Shown here: piece after piece, positions 1-9,588 of the stretch
Position numbering within the stretch: the first letter of the stretch is position 1
Layout of the letters: every line of letters begins with the position of its first letter
Assembly: GCF_001311075.1 (NCBI RefSeq)
Contig: NZ_BBAD01000033.1
Coordinates: 1-33,415, forward strand
Length of the DNA: 33,415 bases
Source: Secundilactobacillus similis DSM 23365 = JCM 2765
GTDB taxonomy: Bacteria; Bacillota; Bacilli; Lactobacillales; Lactobacillaceae
Reading direction: 5' to 3'
The notes under the pieces: generated by a model
The model's input: the letters and a program-made list of their open reading frames with translations, nothing else
Told to the model about the DNA's origin: nothing
Database searches by the model: none
Translations under genes and position numbers: made by a program

Positions 1-8
1 GCGACAGC
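1..8. repeat. Right-end remnant of intergenic repeat element (copy cut by window edge)
   Basis: The first 12 bases (GCGACAGCAAAA) are identical to the right end and flank of the complete element copy at 18285-18616. The following A-run is the T-tract of the mazG terminator read on the other strand, just as copy 2 abuts the typA terminator. I infer that a further copy of the repeat lies just left of the window. Only a few bases are visible, so this rests on the match and the identical terminator context. Confidence 0.5.
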
Positions 9-48
9 AAAATAGCGCTCATGACTAACACATTAGTCACAAGCGCTA
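9..48 (-). terminator. Rho-independent terminator after mazG-like gene
   Basis: On the minus strand a stem TAGCGCT...AGCGCTA with inner arms GACTA/TAGTC closes on a short loop and is followed by TTTT. It lies directly after the stop codon of the mazG-like gene and ends the clpX-distal engB/mazG transcript. Confidence 0.75.
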
Positions 49-53
49 CCGCT

Positions 54-359
54 TTATTTCTGTTCTGGATTCGTTGTTGCATACCGTTCATTTAGTCGAT
101 CAATGTTCTTCTGAGCGACTTCATCAAACGGAATATTGGCCCATTCGGCAACTTGAGAGAGGTACCATAAAACGTCACCCATTTCTTTGGTCAGCGTCTC
201 ACGGTCTAAATCAGCACCCTGAAAGGTATATCTTTTGACGAGGTCAACGACTTGCCCCGTTTCACTAGATAAGCCAAGGGCACAGTTTGTCAACACCTGC
301 TCGCTACCAAAGAGTGTTCGTTTCGCCGATTTTTGATACTCGTTAAATTCCATGACCAC
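54..359 (-). CDS. MazG-like nucleotide pyrophosphohydrolase
   Basis: A 101-aa protein of the all-alpha MazG/NTP pyrophosphatase superfamily, which hydrolyses (d)NTPs or modified nucleotides to NMP and pyrophosphate and is thought to clean the nucleotide pool. The family signature is visible as LGLSSETGQVVDLVK in the first helix pair and EMGDVLWYLSQ in the second; the Glu/Asp residues would bind Mg2+. One domain only, much shorter than the two-domain E. coli MazG. The GTG at 359 overlaps the last base of the corrected engB stop codon (TAGTG) and has GGAGG six bases upstream; an in-frame ATG at 353 is the alternative. This suggests translational coupling to engB. The exact substrate is unknown. 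Confidence 0.85.
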   Translation of the reverse strand: MVMEFNEYQKSAKRTLFGSEQVLTNCALGLSSETGQVVDLVKRYTFQGADLDRETLTKEMGDVLWYLSQVAEWANIPFDEVAQKNIDRLNERYATTNPEQK

Positions 360-953
360 TACTTACCTCCAAATGCGTGAGATTCGATCCAATCCCAAAC
401 TTGTTCCTTACCCGCTTTGGTTTGCGCAGAGAAGGCGAGTAGCCCATCGCTCTTTTTCATATCGAGCGTTTTTTTTAACCAAACTCAGTTGCTTGTTCCA
501 CTTAGCCTTCGGAATCTTATCCATCTTAGTGGCAACAACCAGTACGGGAATGTCATAGTAGCTTAACCACGTGTACATTTGCTGGTCGTCCTTGGTTGGC
601 GCATGCCGCCCATCCACTAACGAAATGACGCCACGAAGTGTTTCGCGACTTGTGAGGTAGGTCTCGATCATTTGACCCCATTTTTCACGCTCTGCTTTTG
701 AGACCTTCGCATAGCCGTAGCCAGGAACGTCGACAAAGTACAACTGAGACTCAACGTGGTAAAAATTCAACGTTTGGGTTTTCCCTGGTTGACTCGACGT
801 CCGCGCATAACTATTTCGATTGATCAACACGTTCGTTAGTGATGACTTACCAACGTTCGAGCGCCCTACCAGCGCAATTTCGGGCTGCCCGGTAGTGGGA
901 TACTGCTTCGGATCTACCGCACTCATGACTAATTCAACTTCATGGACTTCCAT
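359..953 (-). CDS. engB: Ribosome biogenesis GTPase EngB/YsxC (frameshifted in this sequence)
   Basis: EngB (YsxC/YihA) is an essential GTPase needed for late 50S subunit assembly. Visible motifs are P-loop [10 protein letters not shown]3 DVPGYGYA and G4 TKMDK. The frame runs from ATG 953 (GAGGAGG upstream) until about 476, where a run of eight A residues (469-476, minus-strand sense) breaks it and the uncorrected frame stops at 408. Removing one A restores the expected tail ([12 protein letters not shown], then [16 protein letters not shown]) up to a TAG at 359-361, giving 197 aa, the normal family length. The broken frame is therefore most likely a homopolymer sequencing error. It lies downstream of clpX, an order common in Firmicutes, but with a terminator between them. 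Confidence 0.9.
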
Positions 954-1008
954 TTATATTCCTCCTCAAGGTTTGGGTCAACGATAATCAGTCGGGTGTA
1001 TAACACAC

Positions 1009-1050
1009 AAAAGCACCGAATGGCTCAAATTGCCCATTGGGTGCTTTTGA
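1009..1050 (-). terminator. Rho-independent terminator after clpX
   Basis: On the minus strand AAAAGCACC and ATGG pair with CCAT and GGTGCTTTT around a loop, ending in TTTT. It lies between clpX and engB, so engB probably depends on its own promoter or on read-through. Confidence 0.8.
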
Positions 1051-1106
1051 TACGGCCGGAACTGGTTGTTGATCTCAGCAGCCAATTCGCACACACCGTG
1101 CTTAAA

Positions 1107-2357
1107 TTAGGACGCCTTTTGATCCTTTAAGATCAAGGCTGGTTCTTCATGATCACGAACCGTCTCACCGGTCACAATGACCTTTTCGACATCGTCACGA
1201 CTTGGTAAGTCAAACATAATGTCGCGCATAACATCTTCAATGATCGAGCGTAATCCACGAGCACCAGTGTTACGTTTCAGGGCTAATTTCGCCATTTCGC
1301 TGAGCGCTTCGTCTTCAAAGTCTAGCTCAACGCCATCTAATGAAATTAACTTCTGATACTGTTTAACTAAGGCATTCTTTGGTTCAGTTAAAATCCGAAC
1401 CAAATCACTTTCAGAAAGCTTCTCTAAGGCAGTTAAAATTGGCAGACGACCGATGAATTCCGGAATTAACCCGAATTCGAGCATATCTTCTGGCACAACT
1501 CGTTGCATCAAGCTTTCTGTCTCATCGACTGGTTGGTGTGTTGAATCGGTTCCGAAACCAATCGTCTTATCACCGAGCCGGTTCTTAACGATCGTTTCGA
1601 TACCATCAAAGGCCCCACCAACAATGAACAAAATGTTCGTCGTATCAATTTGAATAAATTCTTGTTGCGGGTGCTTGCGACCACCCTGAGGCGGAACGTT
1701 AGCAGTAGTACCTTCCAAGATCTTCAAAAGGGCTTGTTGAACCCCTTCACCAGAAACATCTCGGGTAATCGATACATTTTCAGCTTTTTTAGCAATTTTA
1801 TCAATTTCATCGATGTAGATAATGCCTTTTTCAGCACGTTCAACATCGTAATCGGCATTTTGAAGTAACTTCAGCAAGATGTTTTCAACGTCTTCACCAA
1901 CGTAACCAGCTTCAGTTAACGTCGTGGCATCTGCGATTGCGAATGGCACATTCAAAATTTTTGCCAGAGTTTGGGCGAGATACGTCTTCCCAGACCCAGT
2001 TGGGCCAATCATCGTAATGTTACTCTTTTGTAGTTCTGGGCCATCTTCTTGGCTAGTTGCCATTTCATTAACCCGCTTGTAATGGTTGTAAACCGCAACC
2101 GACAGCGTCTTCTTAGCTTCGGTTTGGCCAATGACGTATTGGTTCAATGAATCGACGATTTGTTGTGGTGTAGGTACATCGAATACCGTTTGGGCACTCT
2201 CTTCACTAAACTCTTCATCAATAATTTCTTTACATAAATCAATACATTCATTACAGATATAAACCCCAGGGCCAGCGACGATTTTCTTCACTTGATCCTG
2301 TGACTTACCACAAAAAGAACAGTTTACGGGGCCATTTACATCAGTATTTTCGAACAA
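1107..2357 (-). CDS. clpX: ATP-dependent protease ATP-binding subunit ClpX
   Basis: ClpX is the AAA+ unfoldase that feeds tagged substrates to the ClpP peptidase and also remodels complexes alone. At 416 aa it is full length. The N-terminal zinc-binding domain has CSFCGKSQ and, about 20 residues on, CNECIDLC. Then follow Walker A GPTGSGKT, pore loop GYVGEDV, Walker [11 protein letters not shown], the RKH-type loop GGRKHPQ, sensor region EFIGRLP and the C-terminal D2 domain with the GARGLRS sensor-2 arginine. The start is a TTG at 2357 with AAGGGGTGA about seven bases upstream; no better ATG is near. It is monocistronic, bounded by the tig terminator upstream and its own terminator downstream. 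Confidence 0.97.
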   Translation of the reverse strand: MFENTDVNGPVNCSFCGKSQDQVKKIVAGPGVYICNECIDLCKEIIDEEFSEESAQTVFDVPTPQQIVDSLNQYVIGQTEAKKTLSVAVYNHYKRVNEMATSQEDGPELQKSNITMIGPTGSGKTYLAQTLAKILNVPFAIADATTLTEAGYVGEDVENILLKLLQNADYDVERAEKGIIYIDEIDKIAKKAENVSITRDVSGEGVQQALLKILEGTTANVPPQGGRKHPQQEFIQIDTTNILFIVGGAFDGIETIVKNRLGDKTIGFGTDSTHQPVDETESLMQRVVPEDMLEFGLIPEFIGRLPILTALEKLSESDLVRILTEPKNALVKQYQKLISLDGVELDFEDEALSEMAKLALKRNTGARGLRSIIEDVMRDIMFDLPSRDDVEKVIVTGETVRDHEEPALILKDQKAS

Positions 2358-2399
2358 TTAACAGTCACCCCTTTTTAAGTTAACCGCATTGTATCATTT

Positions 2400-2434
2400 C
2401 TACAACGCAAGTGCTACTATACCATAGTTCTTGC
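2400..2434 (-). promoter_or_regulatory. Putative clpX promoter
   Basis: The minus strand reads TGGTATAGT about 60 bases before the clpX start, an extended -10 box (TG-N-TATAGT). The -35 is poor (TTCTCA at 17 bp). Placed by motif only. Confidence 0.4.
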
Positions 2435-2493
2435 ACCGTGAGAAGTAATTTGAACTTCCAACGATGACCGGTTAACTCAAGCCAATATGCAAC

Positions 2494-2540
2494 AAAAGGC
2501 CCATGAAAGAATCAGATAACCTCATCTCCAGGGCCTTTTA
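2494..2540 (-). terminator. Rho-independent terminator after tig
   Basis: On the minus strand AAAAGGCCCTGGAGA pairs with CTTTCATGGGCCTTTT with mismatches and ends in a T-run. It separates tig from clpX. Confidence 0.8.
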
Positions 2541-2559
2541 GTCGCGTTAACGAATTAGA

Positions 2560-3878
2560 TTACTTTTCGTCGTCTTTTTCGTCGTCGTCTTTTTTCTTGT
2601 CTTGCTTAGCTGAGTCGGTGATTTCGTCAACCGCCTTCTTAACTGCGATATCATGCTTCAACATGTCTTCAGATAAAGCAGAACGAACGGCGCTTTCTTC
2701 CATACCGTATTGGCCAGCTAAATCCTTAACTTCGGCACTGATTTCGTCTTCAGATGGTTCGATGTTTTCAGCTTCAACGATGGCTTCTAAGACCAAGTTA
2801 GTCTTAACCCGACGTTCAGCGTCAGCAGCGAATTGCTTGTGCAAGTCGTCTTCAGTCGTACCAGTCAACTGGAAGTACATCTTAGGATCGATACCTTGTT
2901 GTTGCATGTTAGCTAAGTATTGGTCCATTTGACGGTGGATGTCTTCTTCGATCATTGCAGCAGGCACTTCAGCAATTTCAGCGTTATCTACGGCTTCGCG
3001 GATAGCTTCATCTTCAATTGCATCGTGGGCAGCAGTGGTCTTTTGTTCCTTCAGTTCATCCTTGATCTTAGCTTTCAATTCGTCAAGGCTATCAACTTCT
3101 TCGTCGATGTCCTTAGCAAATTCGTCGTCAAGTTCAGGTAATTCCTTTTGCTTAACTTCGTGGATCGTGGTCTTGAAGGTTGCATCCTTACCTTGTAAGT
3201 CTTCGGCTTGGTAATCTTCTGGGAAGGTAACCTTAACGTCAACATCTTCACCAGCCTTGTGGCCAACTAATTGGTCTTCAAAGCCAGGATGAATGAGTTT
3301 GAGCCAAGTTCGAGTGAGTAGTTATCAGCTTTCCCACCGTCGAATTGCTTACCGTCAACGTAACCATCAAAGTCAATGGTGACAGTGTCGCCCTTAGCAG
3401 CGGCTTCGTCTTCTTTAAGCACTAATTCGGCTTGTTGTTGACGACGACGTTCCAATTCAGCATCAATGTCCTTTTGGTAGACACGGGTGTTTTGCTTAGT
3501 AACGCTCAAGCCCTTGTAGTCGCCAAGCTTAACGTCTGGCTTAACCGTAACAACGGCCTTCAATACCCAAGGTTGACCCTTTTCCATTGATTCAACGTTG
3601 ATTTCTGGTTGATCAACTGGTTCGATACCAGCTTCTTCGATAGCTGCTTCGTAAACATCTGGTAAAACAATGTTCAAAGCATCTTGATAAAGGGCTTCTT
3701 CACCGTACATTTGGTTGAAGATTTGACGTGGCACCTTACCCTTACGGAAACCAGGCACAGCCAAGTTCTTCTTAGTCCGTGCGAATGCTTGGTCTAAGCC
3801 TTTTTTGATTTCATCGGCACCAATTTCAAAGGTTAATTCACCTTTGTTGGTTTCCTTTTTTTCCCATTTTGCAGACAT
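2560..3878 (-). CDS. tig: Trigger factor, ribosome-associated chaperone/PPIase (frameshifted in this sequence)
   Basis: Trigger factor binds nascent chains at the ribosome exit tunnel. The N-terminal ribosome-binding domain holds the signature [13 protein letters not shown] (about residues 43-55). The FKBP-type PPIase domain begins near [13 protein letters not shown], and the C-terminal substrate-binding arms end in an acidic, lysine-rich tail. The frame breaks at about 3287, where GGG on the plus strand has become GG. Restoring one base turns [12 protein letters not shown] into [18 protein letters not shown] and joins the frame that runs to the stop at 2560, giving 439 aa, the normal size. 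This gene is universally conserved, so a sequencing error is the likely cause. ATG 3878 has CGGAGGG upstream. Confidence 0.93.
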
Positions 3879-3941
3879 TATATTCCCTCCGAATTAAAAA
3901 TCTCTTCGAATACGATCATATTCAAATTGCGTACAGCTTTC

Positions 3942-3970
3942 AGTTTACCGTATGGGGGGCGAAAAGTAAA
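3942..3970 (-). promoter_or_regulatory. Putative tig promoter
   Basis: Minus strand: -35 TTTACT (3965-3970), 17-bp spacer, -10 TAAACT (3942-3947), about 60 bases upstream of the tig start. Confidence 0.5.
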
Positions 3971-4130
3971 CATTATTCCCCCCTAGATATCGATAAAATA
4001 CACAGGTTTTCAGCAATCAGCGACGTTCATTGGCCGATTTTTAAGCTCACGTCAATTCAATCGTGACGGTTTAAATCACATGAGCCAATCTTCGGCCAGC
4101 TTAACCAGCTGACATTAAATCTGATTCAAA
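3971..4130. other. Intergenic region between tuf terminator and tig promoter
   Basis: About 160 bases without a gene. Apart from a short inverted repeat CGTCA...TGACG near 4050-4070 I see no coding or regulatory signal. Confidence 0.4.
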
Positions 4131-4131
4131 G

Positions 4132-4166
4132 AAAAAAGCCCGAAAAGGCAACCTTCTCGGACTTTT
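4132..4166 (-). terminator. Rho-independent terminator after tuf
   Basis: Minus strand AAAGTCCGAGAAGG pairs with CCTTTTCGGGCTTT (with G-U pairs) and is followed by a T-run, about 20 bases after the tuf stop. Confidence 0.8.
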
Positions 4167-4187
4167 CTTGTTCAATTTAGGTAGGTA

Positions 4188-5374
<1,187 letters not shown>

Positions 5375-5444
5375 TAATGAAACCTCCTGTATTTTTCACA
5401 AAGATTATGCTGATTAGTAATTCATCAGCAACCCTTTGATGTTA

Positions 5445-5473
5445 ATTATACTACTTCTTCTCGAAAAGGTAAA
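5445..5473 (-). promoter_or_regulatory. Putative proximal tuf promoter
   Basis: Minus strand: TTTACC (5468-5473), 17-bp spacer, perfect TATAAT (5445-5450), about 70 bases before the tuf start. The -35 is weaker than in the upstream promoter. Confidence 0.5.
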
Positions 5474-5503
5474 TCGAGAATCCCTCAAGAAGAATCCTTA
5501 AAC

Positions 5504-5532
5504 ATTATATAGATTAGGTTATCGTTTGTAAA
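5504..5532 (-). promoter_or_regulatory. tuf promoter (distal)
   Basis: Minus strand: TTTACA (5527-5532), exactly 17 bp, then TATAAT (5504-5509). This near-consensus housekeeping promoter fits a highly expressed gene and leaves a leader of about 125 nt. Confidence 0.75.
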
Positions 5533-5562
5533 CCATAAAAACGGTTTTTGGTTAAAAGTTTT

Positions 5563-6456
5563 TTATGCACCGGTCATTTCCGCCATGATCAGCGCTAACT
5601 TTTGTTGCCACCAAGCCACCGAAAATTGAGCAGCCGGTTCCCGACTAACGCTGATATCACCGTGAATTAACCGGGTGATCCATTCAGTTGGGCTAGAAAT
5701 TGCACGCTCAATAAATGGATAAAGCAACGTTAATTGTAACTGAAGCGATTCTTGATAAAGTTGTTGCGTAATTGGGTCGTTTTGTGCAATTTCAGCTTGG
5801 AGTTGCTGATTTAATTTTTGAACGATCGGTAGTTTTCCAAAGGGTTGTAACGTCGACGGAACAAGTTGATAGTCTTGGTCGTCTAACCAACGGAACTTTA
5901 CCGTCTCTGAGAGCTTCAACTGTTGCATCAACTGTAACAAACTGACTCGAATCACCGGTTTAACGAAGGGATCCGTTAGCAATGCCTTGGCCGCAGTCAA
6001 CCATTCCGTTAGCGGCAATTGTTTGCCTGCCTCAAAAGCCTGTCGTTGTTGCTGCAATCCATGAGCACTTAATTGGTAAAACGCCTGATAATCCGCCTGA
6101 AAATGCGTACTTTGGCGACACACCGTCTCTGCCTGTTCTAGCAACGCATCGATTTTAGAAGAAGTTACCCCAGTTGTCGCCATTAAAATGTGAACCAGCA
6201 GTAATTGTCGATTCTTTAAAAGAACTTGCACCATTAATTCAAAATGATCCGTATCCACTAGGTAACTATTCCAATCATCCGCCATTACCGATTTTGCAGC
6301 GACGTACTGCTGGTCCTCAAATAAGCTTCTCACTAATAAATGATTAATTTTAGGACTTTTTTCTTGCTCATAAACTTGTTCATACAGCGTTGCGGCAGTG
6401 TGCCATTGATGCTGTTTAAACGCTGCGTTGGCCTGTTGTAACGCTCGATCTGTCAC
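5563..6456 (-). CDS. TPR-repeat protein of unknown function
   Basis: A 297-aa, Gln/Leu-rich, entirely helical-looking soluble protein. The N-terminus (ALQQANAAFKQHQWHTAATLYEQVYEQE, about residues 5-32, quoted here only as a TPR-like helix pair) resembles a tetratricopeptide repeat, and further helical pairs follow. No catalytic motif, signal peptide or membrane segment is visible. TPR proteins act as scaffolds; the partner is unknown. The GTG start at 6456 has AGAGGAG upstream. It follows the rnjB terminator and precedes the tuf promoters. I recognise it only as a conserved Lactobacillus-type hypothetical. Confidence 0.75.
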   Translation of the reverse strand: MTDRALQQANAAFKQHQWHTAATLYEQVYEQEKSPKINHLLVRSLFEDQQYVAAKSVMADDWNSYLVDTDHFELMVQVLLKNRQLLLVHILMATTGVTSSKIDALLEQAETVCRQSTHFQADYQAFYQLSAHGLQQQRQAFEAGKQLPLTEWLTAAKALLTDPFVKPVIRVSLLQLMQQLKLSETVKFRWLDDQDYQLVPSTLQPFGKLPIVQKLNQQLQAEIAQNDPITQQLYQESLQLQLTLLYPFIERAISSPTEWITRLIHGDISVSREPAAQFSVAWWQQKLALIMAEMTGA

Positions 6457-6485
6457 CCAATCACTCCTCTTTCTTCTTGGTACTC

Positions 6486-6530
6486 AAAAGCACTATTCGA
6501 AGCCAACTTTCAGCTTCAAAATAGTGCTTT
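6486..6530 (-). terminator. Rho-independent terminator after rnjB
   Basis: Minus strand AAAGCACTATT and GAAGC pair with GCTTC and AATAGTGCTTTT, ending in TTTT, just after the rnjB stop. Confidence 0.85.
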
Positions 6531-6540
6531 GGGTTAGACC

Positions 6541-8286
6541 TTATTCAGCAGTTTCATCAGTTGCTGCTTTGGCCGGTTGATTGTTTTTCTTATGCTTGCT
6601 CTTTGGCTTATGCCGCCGTGGGTCAACTTCCATGATTACGGGTAAGATAACTGGGTGTCGACGTGTTTGTTCAAACAAGTAGTGATTCAACTTTTCACGA
6701 ACATCTTGTTTCAGATGCGTCCAGTCAAATTCCTTGTTATCCAAGTTAGCCTGAACTGTGGTTTTAATGATCTCTGCACTTTCATGCATCAGGTTCTTAT
6801 TCGCCTTAACGTAAACAAAGCCACGTGAGGTGATCTTAGGTTCCGCAATAATCTGCTTCTTTTTGTGGTCAATCGTAATAACCGCCACAAAGATGCCGTC
6901 TTCTGATAACACTTTACGGTCACGCAAAACAATGTTACCAATGTCGCCGACTCCGATACCATCGATCATGGTGTTACCCACTTCGACACTACCACTCAAA
7001 ACCATCTCATGCTTGTCATAAACCAGTTGGTCACCCTTTGCAGTCAAGAAAATGCGGTCAGACGTTAACCCCACCTCTTCAGCTGCCTTTGCATGGGCCG
7101 ATAGCAAACGATATTCACCCTGAATGGGAATCAAATACTTTGGCTTCAACAAGTTGATCATCAGTTGTAAGTCGTTCTTGCTAGCGTGTCCCGAAGAGTT
7201 AAGTTCGTCAGAAATCGCCTTAACTTCTGCACCGGCCCGGTAAATCATATCGCGTGTTTTGGCAACCGTTGTTTCCATGGCATGTGATGGCGTGGTCGTG
7301 ATAAAGACAAGGTCACCAGGTTCAATTCCTAGTCCCTTTTCTTGTTGATTTGCCATCCGTTGAAGTGCCTTGATTGGTTCACCCATACGACCAGTCTGCA
7401 AAATAACGGTTTGTTCTGGTGCTAATTTAGCTAACTGTTCTTGCGTCACCAGCAAATCGTCTTCTGGCAAGACTAGCTTATGCAACCGCATTGCCGTATC
7501 CACGATTTTTTCGATATCTTGGCCCGTCAAATAAACCTTCCGACCCGTCTTAGCCGCTGAATCAAACACTTGTTGTAACCGCAAAATGTTTGATCCAACG
7601 CTGGCAACGATAATTCGGCCATTGTGGTAGTTAAACGTTTCAAGCACGTCGTCCGCAATATCGCGTTCGCTAGCCGTTTCGTTCGGATTTTCAGCATTCG
7701 CTGAGTCGCTCAATAAGGCTAACACGCCGTTTTTGCCAATTTCGGCTAACCGCGCGTAATCCGTTTGATAGCCAGGGGCTGCTGTTTGATCAAACTTGAA
7801 ATCACCAGTGTAGACAACACTCCCGGCATTTGATGCCAACACGATCCCCATTGATTCAGGAATTGAGTGGGTCGTCTTAAAGAACGAGACCGTCACGTCA
7901 CCAAAGTCAATTTCGGTCCGAGCATCCACAACGTGAAAGTCGTCAAAGTCCTTTGCATTTGGATCAGATTGACAGTTCAGCTTTGCCAATTCAATGGTCA
8001 TCTCAGAGCCAAAGACCGGTACTCGGAACTCCGATAAGAAGTATGGTAATGCACCAATGGCGTCAGCGTGACCGTGGGTTAAAAAGACCCCAACGATGCG
8101 GTCCTGGTTTTCACGCAAATAAGCGTAATCCGGAATGACAATATCAATCCCCAGCAGTTCATTTTCGGGGTATTGTAGCCCACAATCTAAGACATAAATA
8201 CTGTTATTAATGTCGACAATGTACATATTTTTACCGTTTTCGCGGACCCCGCCCAACGGCATAATTTTAACTTGTGATTCTTCCAT
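6541..8286 (-). CDS. rnjB: Ribonuclease J2 (RNase J family, degenerate active site)
   Basis: RNase J proteins are metallo-beta-lactamase/beta-CASP nucleases with endo- and 5'-3' exonuclease activity that form J1-J2 complexes in Firmicutes. This 581-aa copy has the MBL core (LDCGLQYPENELLGIDIVIP), the beta-CASP segment and the C-terminal dimerisation domain with a basic tail. Its motif 2 reads HGHADAIG, where the J1 paralogue at 28.8-30.5 kb has the full HGHEDHIGG, so a metal-binding His is replaced. That loss marks it as J2, which in known cases has weak activity and supports J1. ATG 8286 has TGAGGTGA upstream. The frame is intact from end to end. Confidence 0.93.
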   Translation of the reverse strand: MEESQVKIMPLGGVRENGKNMYIVDINNSIYVLDCGLQYPENELLGIDIVIPDYAYLRENQDRIVGVFLTHGHADAIGALPYFLSEFRVPVFGSEMTIELAKLNCQSDPNAKDFDDFHVVDARTEIDFGDVTVSFFKTTHSIPESMGIVLASNAGSVVYTGDFKFDQTAAPGYQTDYARLAEIGKNGVLALLSDSANAENPNETASERDIADDVLETFNYHNGRIIVASVGSNILRLQQVFDSAAKTGRKVYLTGQDIEKIVDTAMRLHKLVLPEDDLLVTQEQLAKLAPEQTVILQTGRMGEPIKALQRMANQQEKGLGIEPGDLVFITTTPSHAMETTVAKTRDMIYRAGAEVKAISDELNSSGHASKNDLQLMINLLKPKYLIPIQGEYRLLSAHAKAAEEVGLTSDRIFLTAKGDQLVYDKHEMVLSGSVEVGNTMIDGIGVGDIGNIVLRDRKVLSEDGIFVAVITIDHKKKQIIAEPKITSRGFVYVKANKNLMHESAEIIKTTVQANLDNKEFDWTHLKQDVREKLNHYLFEQTRRHPVILPVIMEVDPRRHKPKSKHKKNNQPAKAATDETAE

Positions 8287-8592
8287 AATTCACCTCAACT
8301 GTTTTGATTCAACGGGTCAATCCGTTTCTGCGAGTCATTTCAAAACGACTAGTCCCCGCTTTTTCCCTAAATTCCAGTGATTTAGGCACGTCTTTAAACT
8401 GCTTACAGTTTATCACACTTTGACCGGTTTCAGTATAAAAACTACTAGCCGGCTGATTTTATACCTAATCGATCACGATATTTACGGATTACCTTCAAGC
8501 CGTTTGTTCACTGAGATTGCGTCGGTCTGCGCTAACGTTTTGGTATATTTTTCCAAGCCCCATCGGTTGCGTTCACTCAAATCTATGTATAG
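8287..8592. other. rnjB upstream region
   Basis: About 300 bases between the rpsO terminator and rnjB. It should carry the rnjB promoter on the minus strand. A possible extended -10 (TGTGATAAA, near 8410-8420) is the only candidate; I see no convincing -35, open frame or structured leader. Confidence 0.35.
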
Positions 8593-8625
8593 AAAAAGGA
8601 ACCTCCCAGTACGGGAAGTTCCTTT
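8593..8625 (-). terminator. Rho-independent terminator after rpsO
   Basis: Minus strand AAAGGAACTTCCC pairs with GGGAGGTTCCTTTTT, a G/C-rich stem with a 5-nt loop and T-run, starting 14 bases after the rpsO stop. Confidence 0.9.
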
Positions 8626-8638
8626 GAAAAGGTCTTGA

Positions 8639-8908
8639 TTAACGACGAAGACCCAAAGCCTTGATCAATTCACGGTAACGTTGAACGTCAGACTTACGAA
8701 GGTAAGCTAACAAGTTACGACGGTGACCAATCTTCTTCATCAAACCACGTTGTGAATGGAAGTCCTTCTTGTGAGCCTTCATGTGGTTGTTCAATTCGTT
8801 AATGTCTGCAGTTAAAACAGCGATTTGAACTTCAGCAGAACCAGTGTCGCCTTCGTGACGAGCAAACTGCTTCATGATTTCGTTTTTCTTTTCTTGACTA
8901 ATAGCCAT
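8639..8908 (-). CDS. rpsO: 30S ribosomal protein S15
   Basis: The 89-aa S15 binds 16S rRNA helices 20-22 early in 30S assembly. The sequence [15 protein letters not shown]...[18 protein letters not shown]...[12 protein letters not shown] is typical, with the conserved His/Asp/Ser residues of the RNA-binding face. The start is ATG 8908 with AAGGTGGG upstream. The frame stays open upstream to 9037, but that part overlaps the promoter and leader and has no S15 homology. Single-gene unit with its own promoter and terminator. S15 represses its own translation in several bacteria; the leader here could do the same. Confidence 0.97.
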   Translation of the reverse strand: MAISQEKKNEIMKQFARHEGDTGSAEVQIAVLTADINELNNHMKAHKKDFHSQRGLMKKIGHRRNLLAYLRKSDVQRYRELIKALGLRR

Positions 8909-8916
8909 GGTAAATT

Positions 8917-8989
8917 CCCACCTTATCATAATAGTTGTCCACCCGTTACTGAGTAGCCGTGAGTGAGATCGCGGAGAACTAAGTAAGGG
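8917..8989 (-). promoter_or_regulatory. rpsO leader with possible Shine-Dalgarno sequestration
   Basis: In the roughly 95-nt leader CCCTTA (8984-8989) is complementary to TAAGG of the Shine-Dalgarno region (8921-8925), and CACTC can pair with GGGTG in between. Such pairing would mask the start site. It would fit S15 autoregulation by analogy with other bacteria, but this specific structure is my inference. Confidence 0.3.
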
Positions 8990-9008
8990 CACTTTAAGAA
9001 CGATACTC

Positions 9009-9037
9009 ATTCTACACGAGTCACCTGATAAATACAA
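9009..9037 (-). promoter_or_regulatory. rpsO promoter
   Basis: Minus strand: TTGTAT (9032-9037), 17-bp spacer, TAGAAT (9009-9014), giving a leader of about 95 nt to the rpsO start. Confidence 0.65.
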
Positions 9038-9171
9038 GTGAGATTCCCGTTAACTGCCGTTTTAATTGCCCTTGACCGCAATTAAGGTCTAATTTCTTAA
9101 CGACATCCGATTTTCTCGTGGCCAGGTTTACCAATTACTACCGGTAAAACGCGTTGATTCTAAAACCCCTA

Positions 9172-9200
9172 TTGCATTCGCACGCTAAGTTCGGTATAAT
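9172..9200 (+). promoter_or_regulatory. rpsT promoter
   Basis: TTGCAT (9172-9177), 17-bp spacer, perfect TATAAT (9195-9200), about 50 bases before the rpsT start. Confidence 0.8.
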
Positions 9201-9258
9201 GGCATTCGTTGAATAATTAAGGTAGCCAGCCGGCTCTTTTTAGTGTGGAGGTGAAATC

Positions 9259-9522
9259 ATGCCAATTATCAAATCTGCAATTGAACGTGCAAAGACGAAC
9301 GTTAAAGCTAACGAACGTAACTCAGCACAACTCAGCAGCATGCGTACAGCCGTTAAGAAGTTTGAAAAGGCCGTAATCGCTAAGGACGACAACGCAGCTG
9401 ATTTATACAAAGCTGCTTCTAGCGCCGTTGACAGCGCTGCTTCAAAAGGTTTAATCAAAGCTAACAAAGCTTCCCGCGACAAGTCACGGATGGCCGCTCG
9501 TTTAGCTAAAGCCAACGCATAA
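9259..9522 (+). CDS. rpsT: 30S ribosomal protein S20
   Basis: The 87-aa S20 is a basic three-helix 16S rRNA-binding protein of the 30S body. The family pattern ([21 protein letters not shown], then TAVKKF and [18 protein letters not shown]) is clear and the length is normal. ATG 9259 has GGAGGTGA upstream. It is a single-gene unit, divergent from rpsO and convergent with holA. Confidence 0.97.
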   Translation: MPIIKSAIERAKTNVKANERNSAQLSSMRTAVKKFEKAVIAKDDNAADLYKAASSAVDSAASKGLIKANKASRDKSRMAARLAKANA

Positions 9523-9544
9523 TTAAACTTAACTTTTGAACAAC

Positions 9545-9576
9545 AAAAAAGGACCGCCGTTTGGCGGTCCTTTTTT
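9545..9576. terminator. Bidirectional terminator between rpsT and holA
   Basis: AAAAAAGGACCGCC-GTTT-GGCGGTCCTTTTTT is a perfect, symmetric hairpin with A- and T-tracts on both sides. It serves rpsT on the plus strand and the com/holA transcript on the minus strand. Confidence 0.95.
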
Positions 9577-9588
9577 GTTGTTTTTTCG

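Noticed and set aside
1062..1078. GTTGTTGATCTCA shared between 1064-1076 and the rnjA leader at about 28468-28480
   Set aside because: Only 13 bases agree, flanks differ, and one site is part of a hairpin while the other is not; chance is the simpler explanation.
3075..3266. Separate 63-aa gene between the two tig fragments
   Set aside because: In the corrected tig frame this segment encodes the expected trigger factor PPIase-to-arm region; the basic 63-aa frame is an artefact.
5533..5562. AACCAAAAACCGTTTTTATGGTT hairpin-like repeat (given as position) as TPR-gene terminator
   Set aside because: The stem is A/T-only in its core with no clear T-tract and overlaps the tuf -35 region; too weak to call.
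8909..9037. N-terminal extension of rpsO (43 more codons open in frame)
   Set aside because: The region holds the promoter and leader, S15 proteins begin at MAISQ, and ATG 8908 has its own ribosome binding site.
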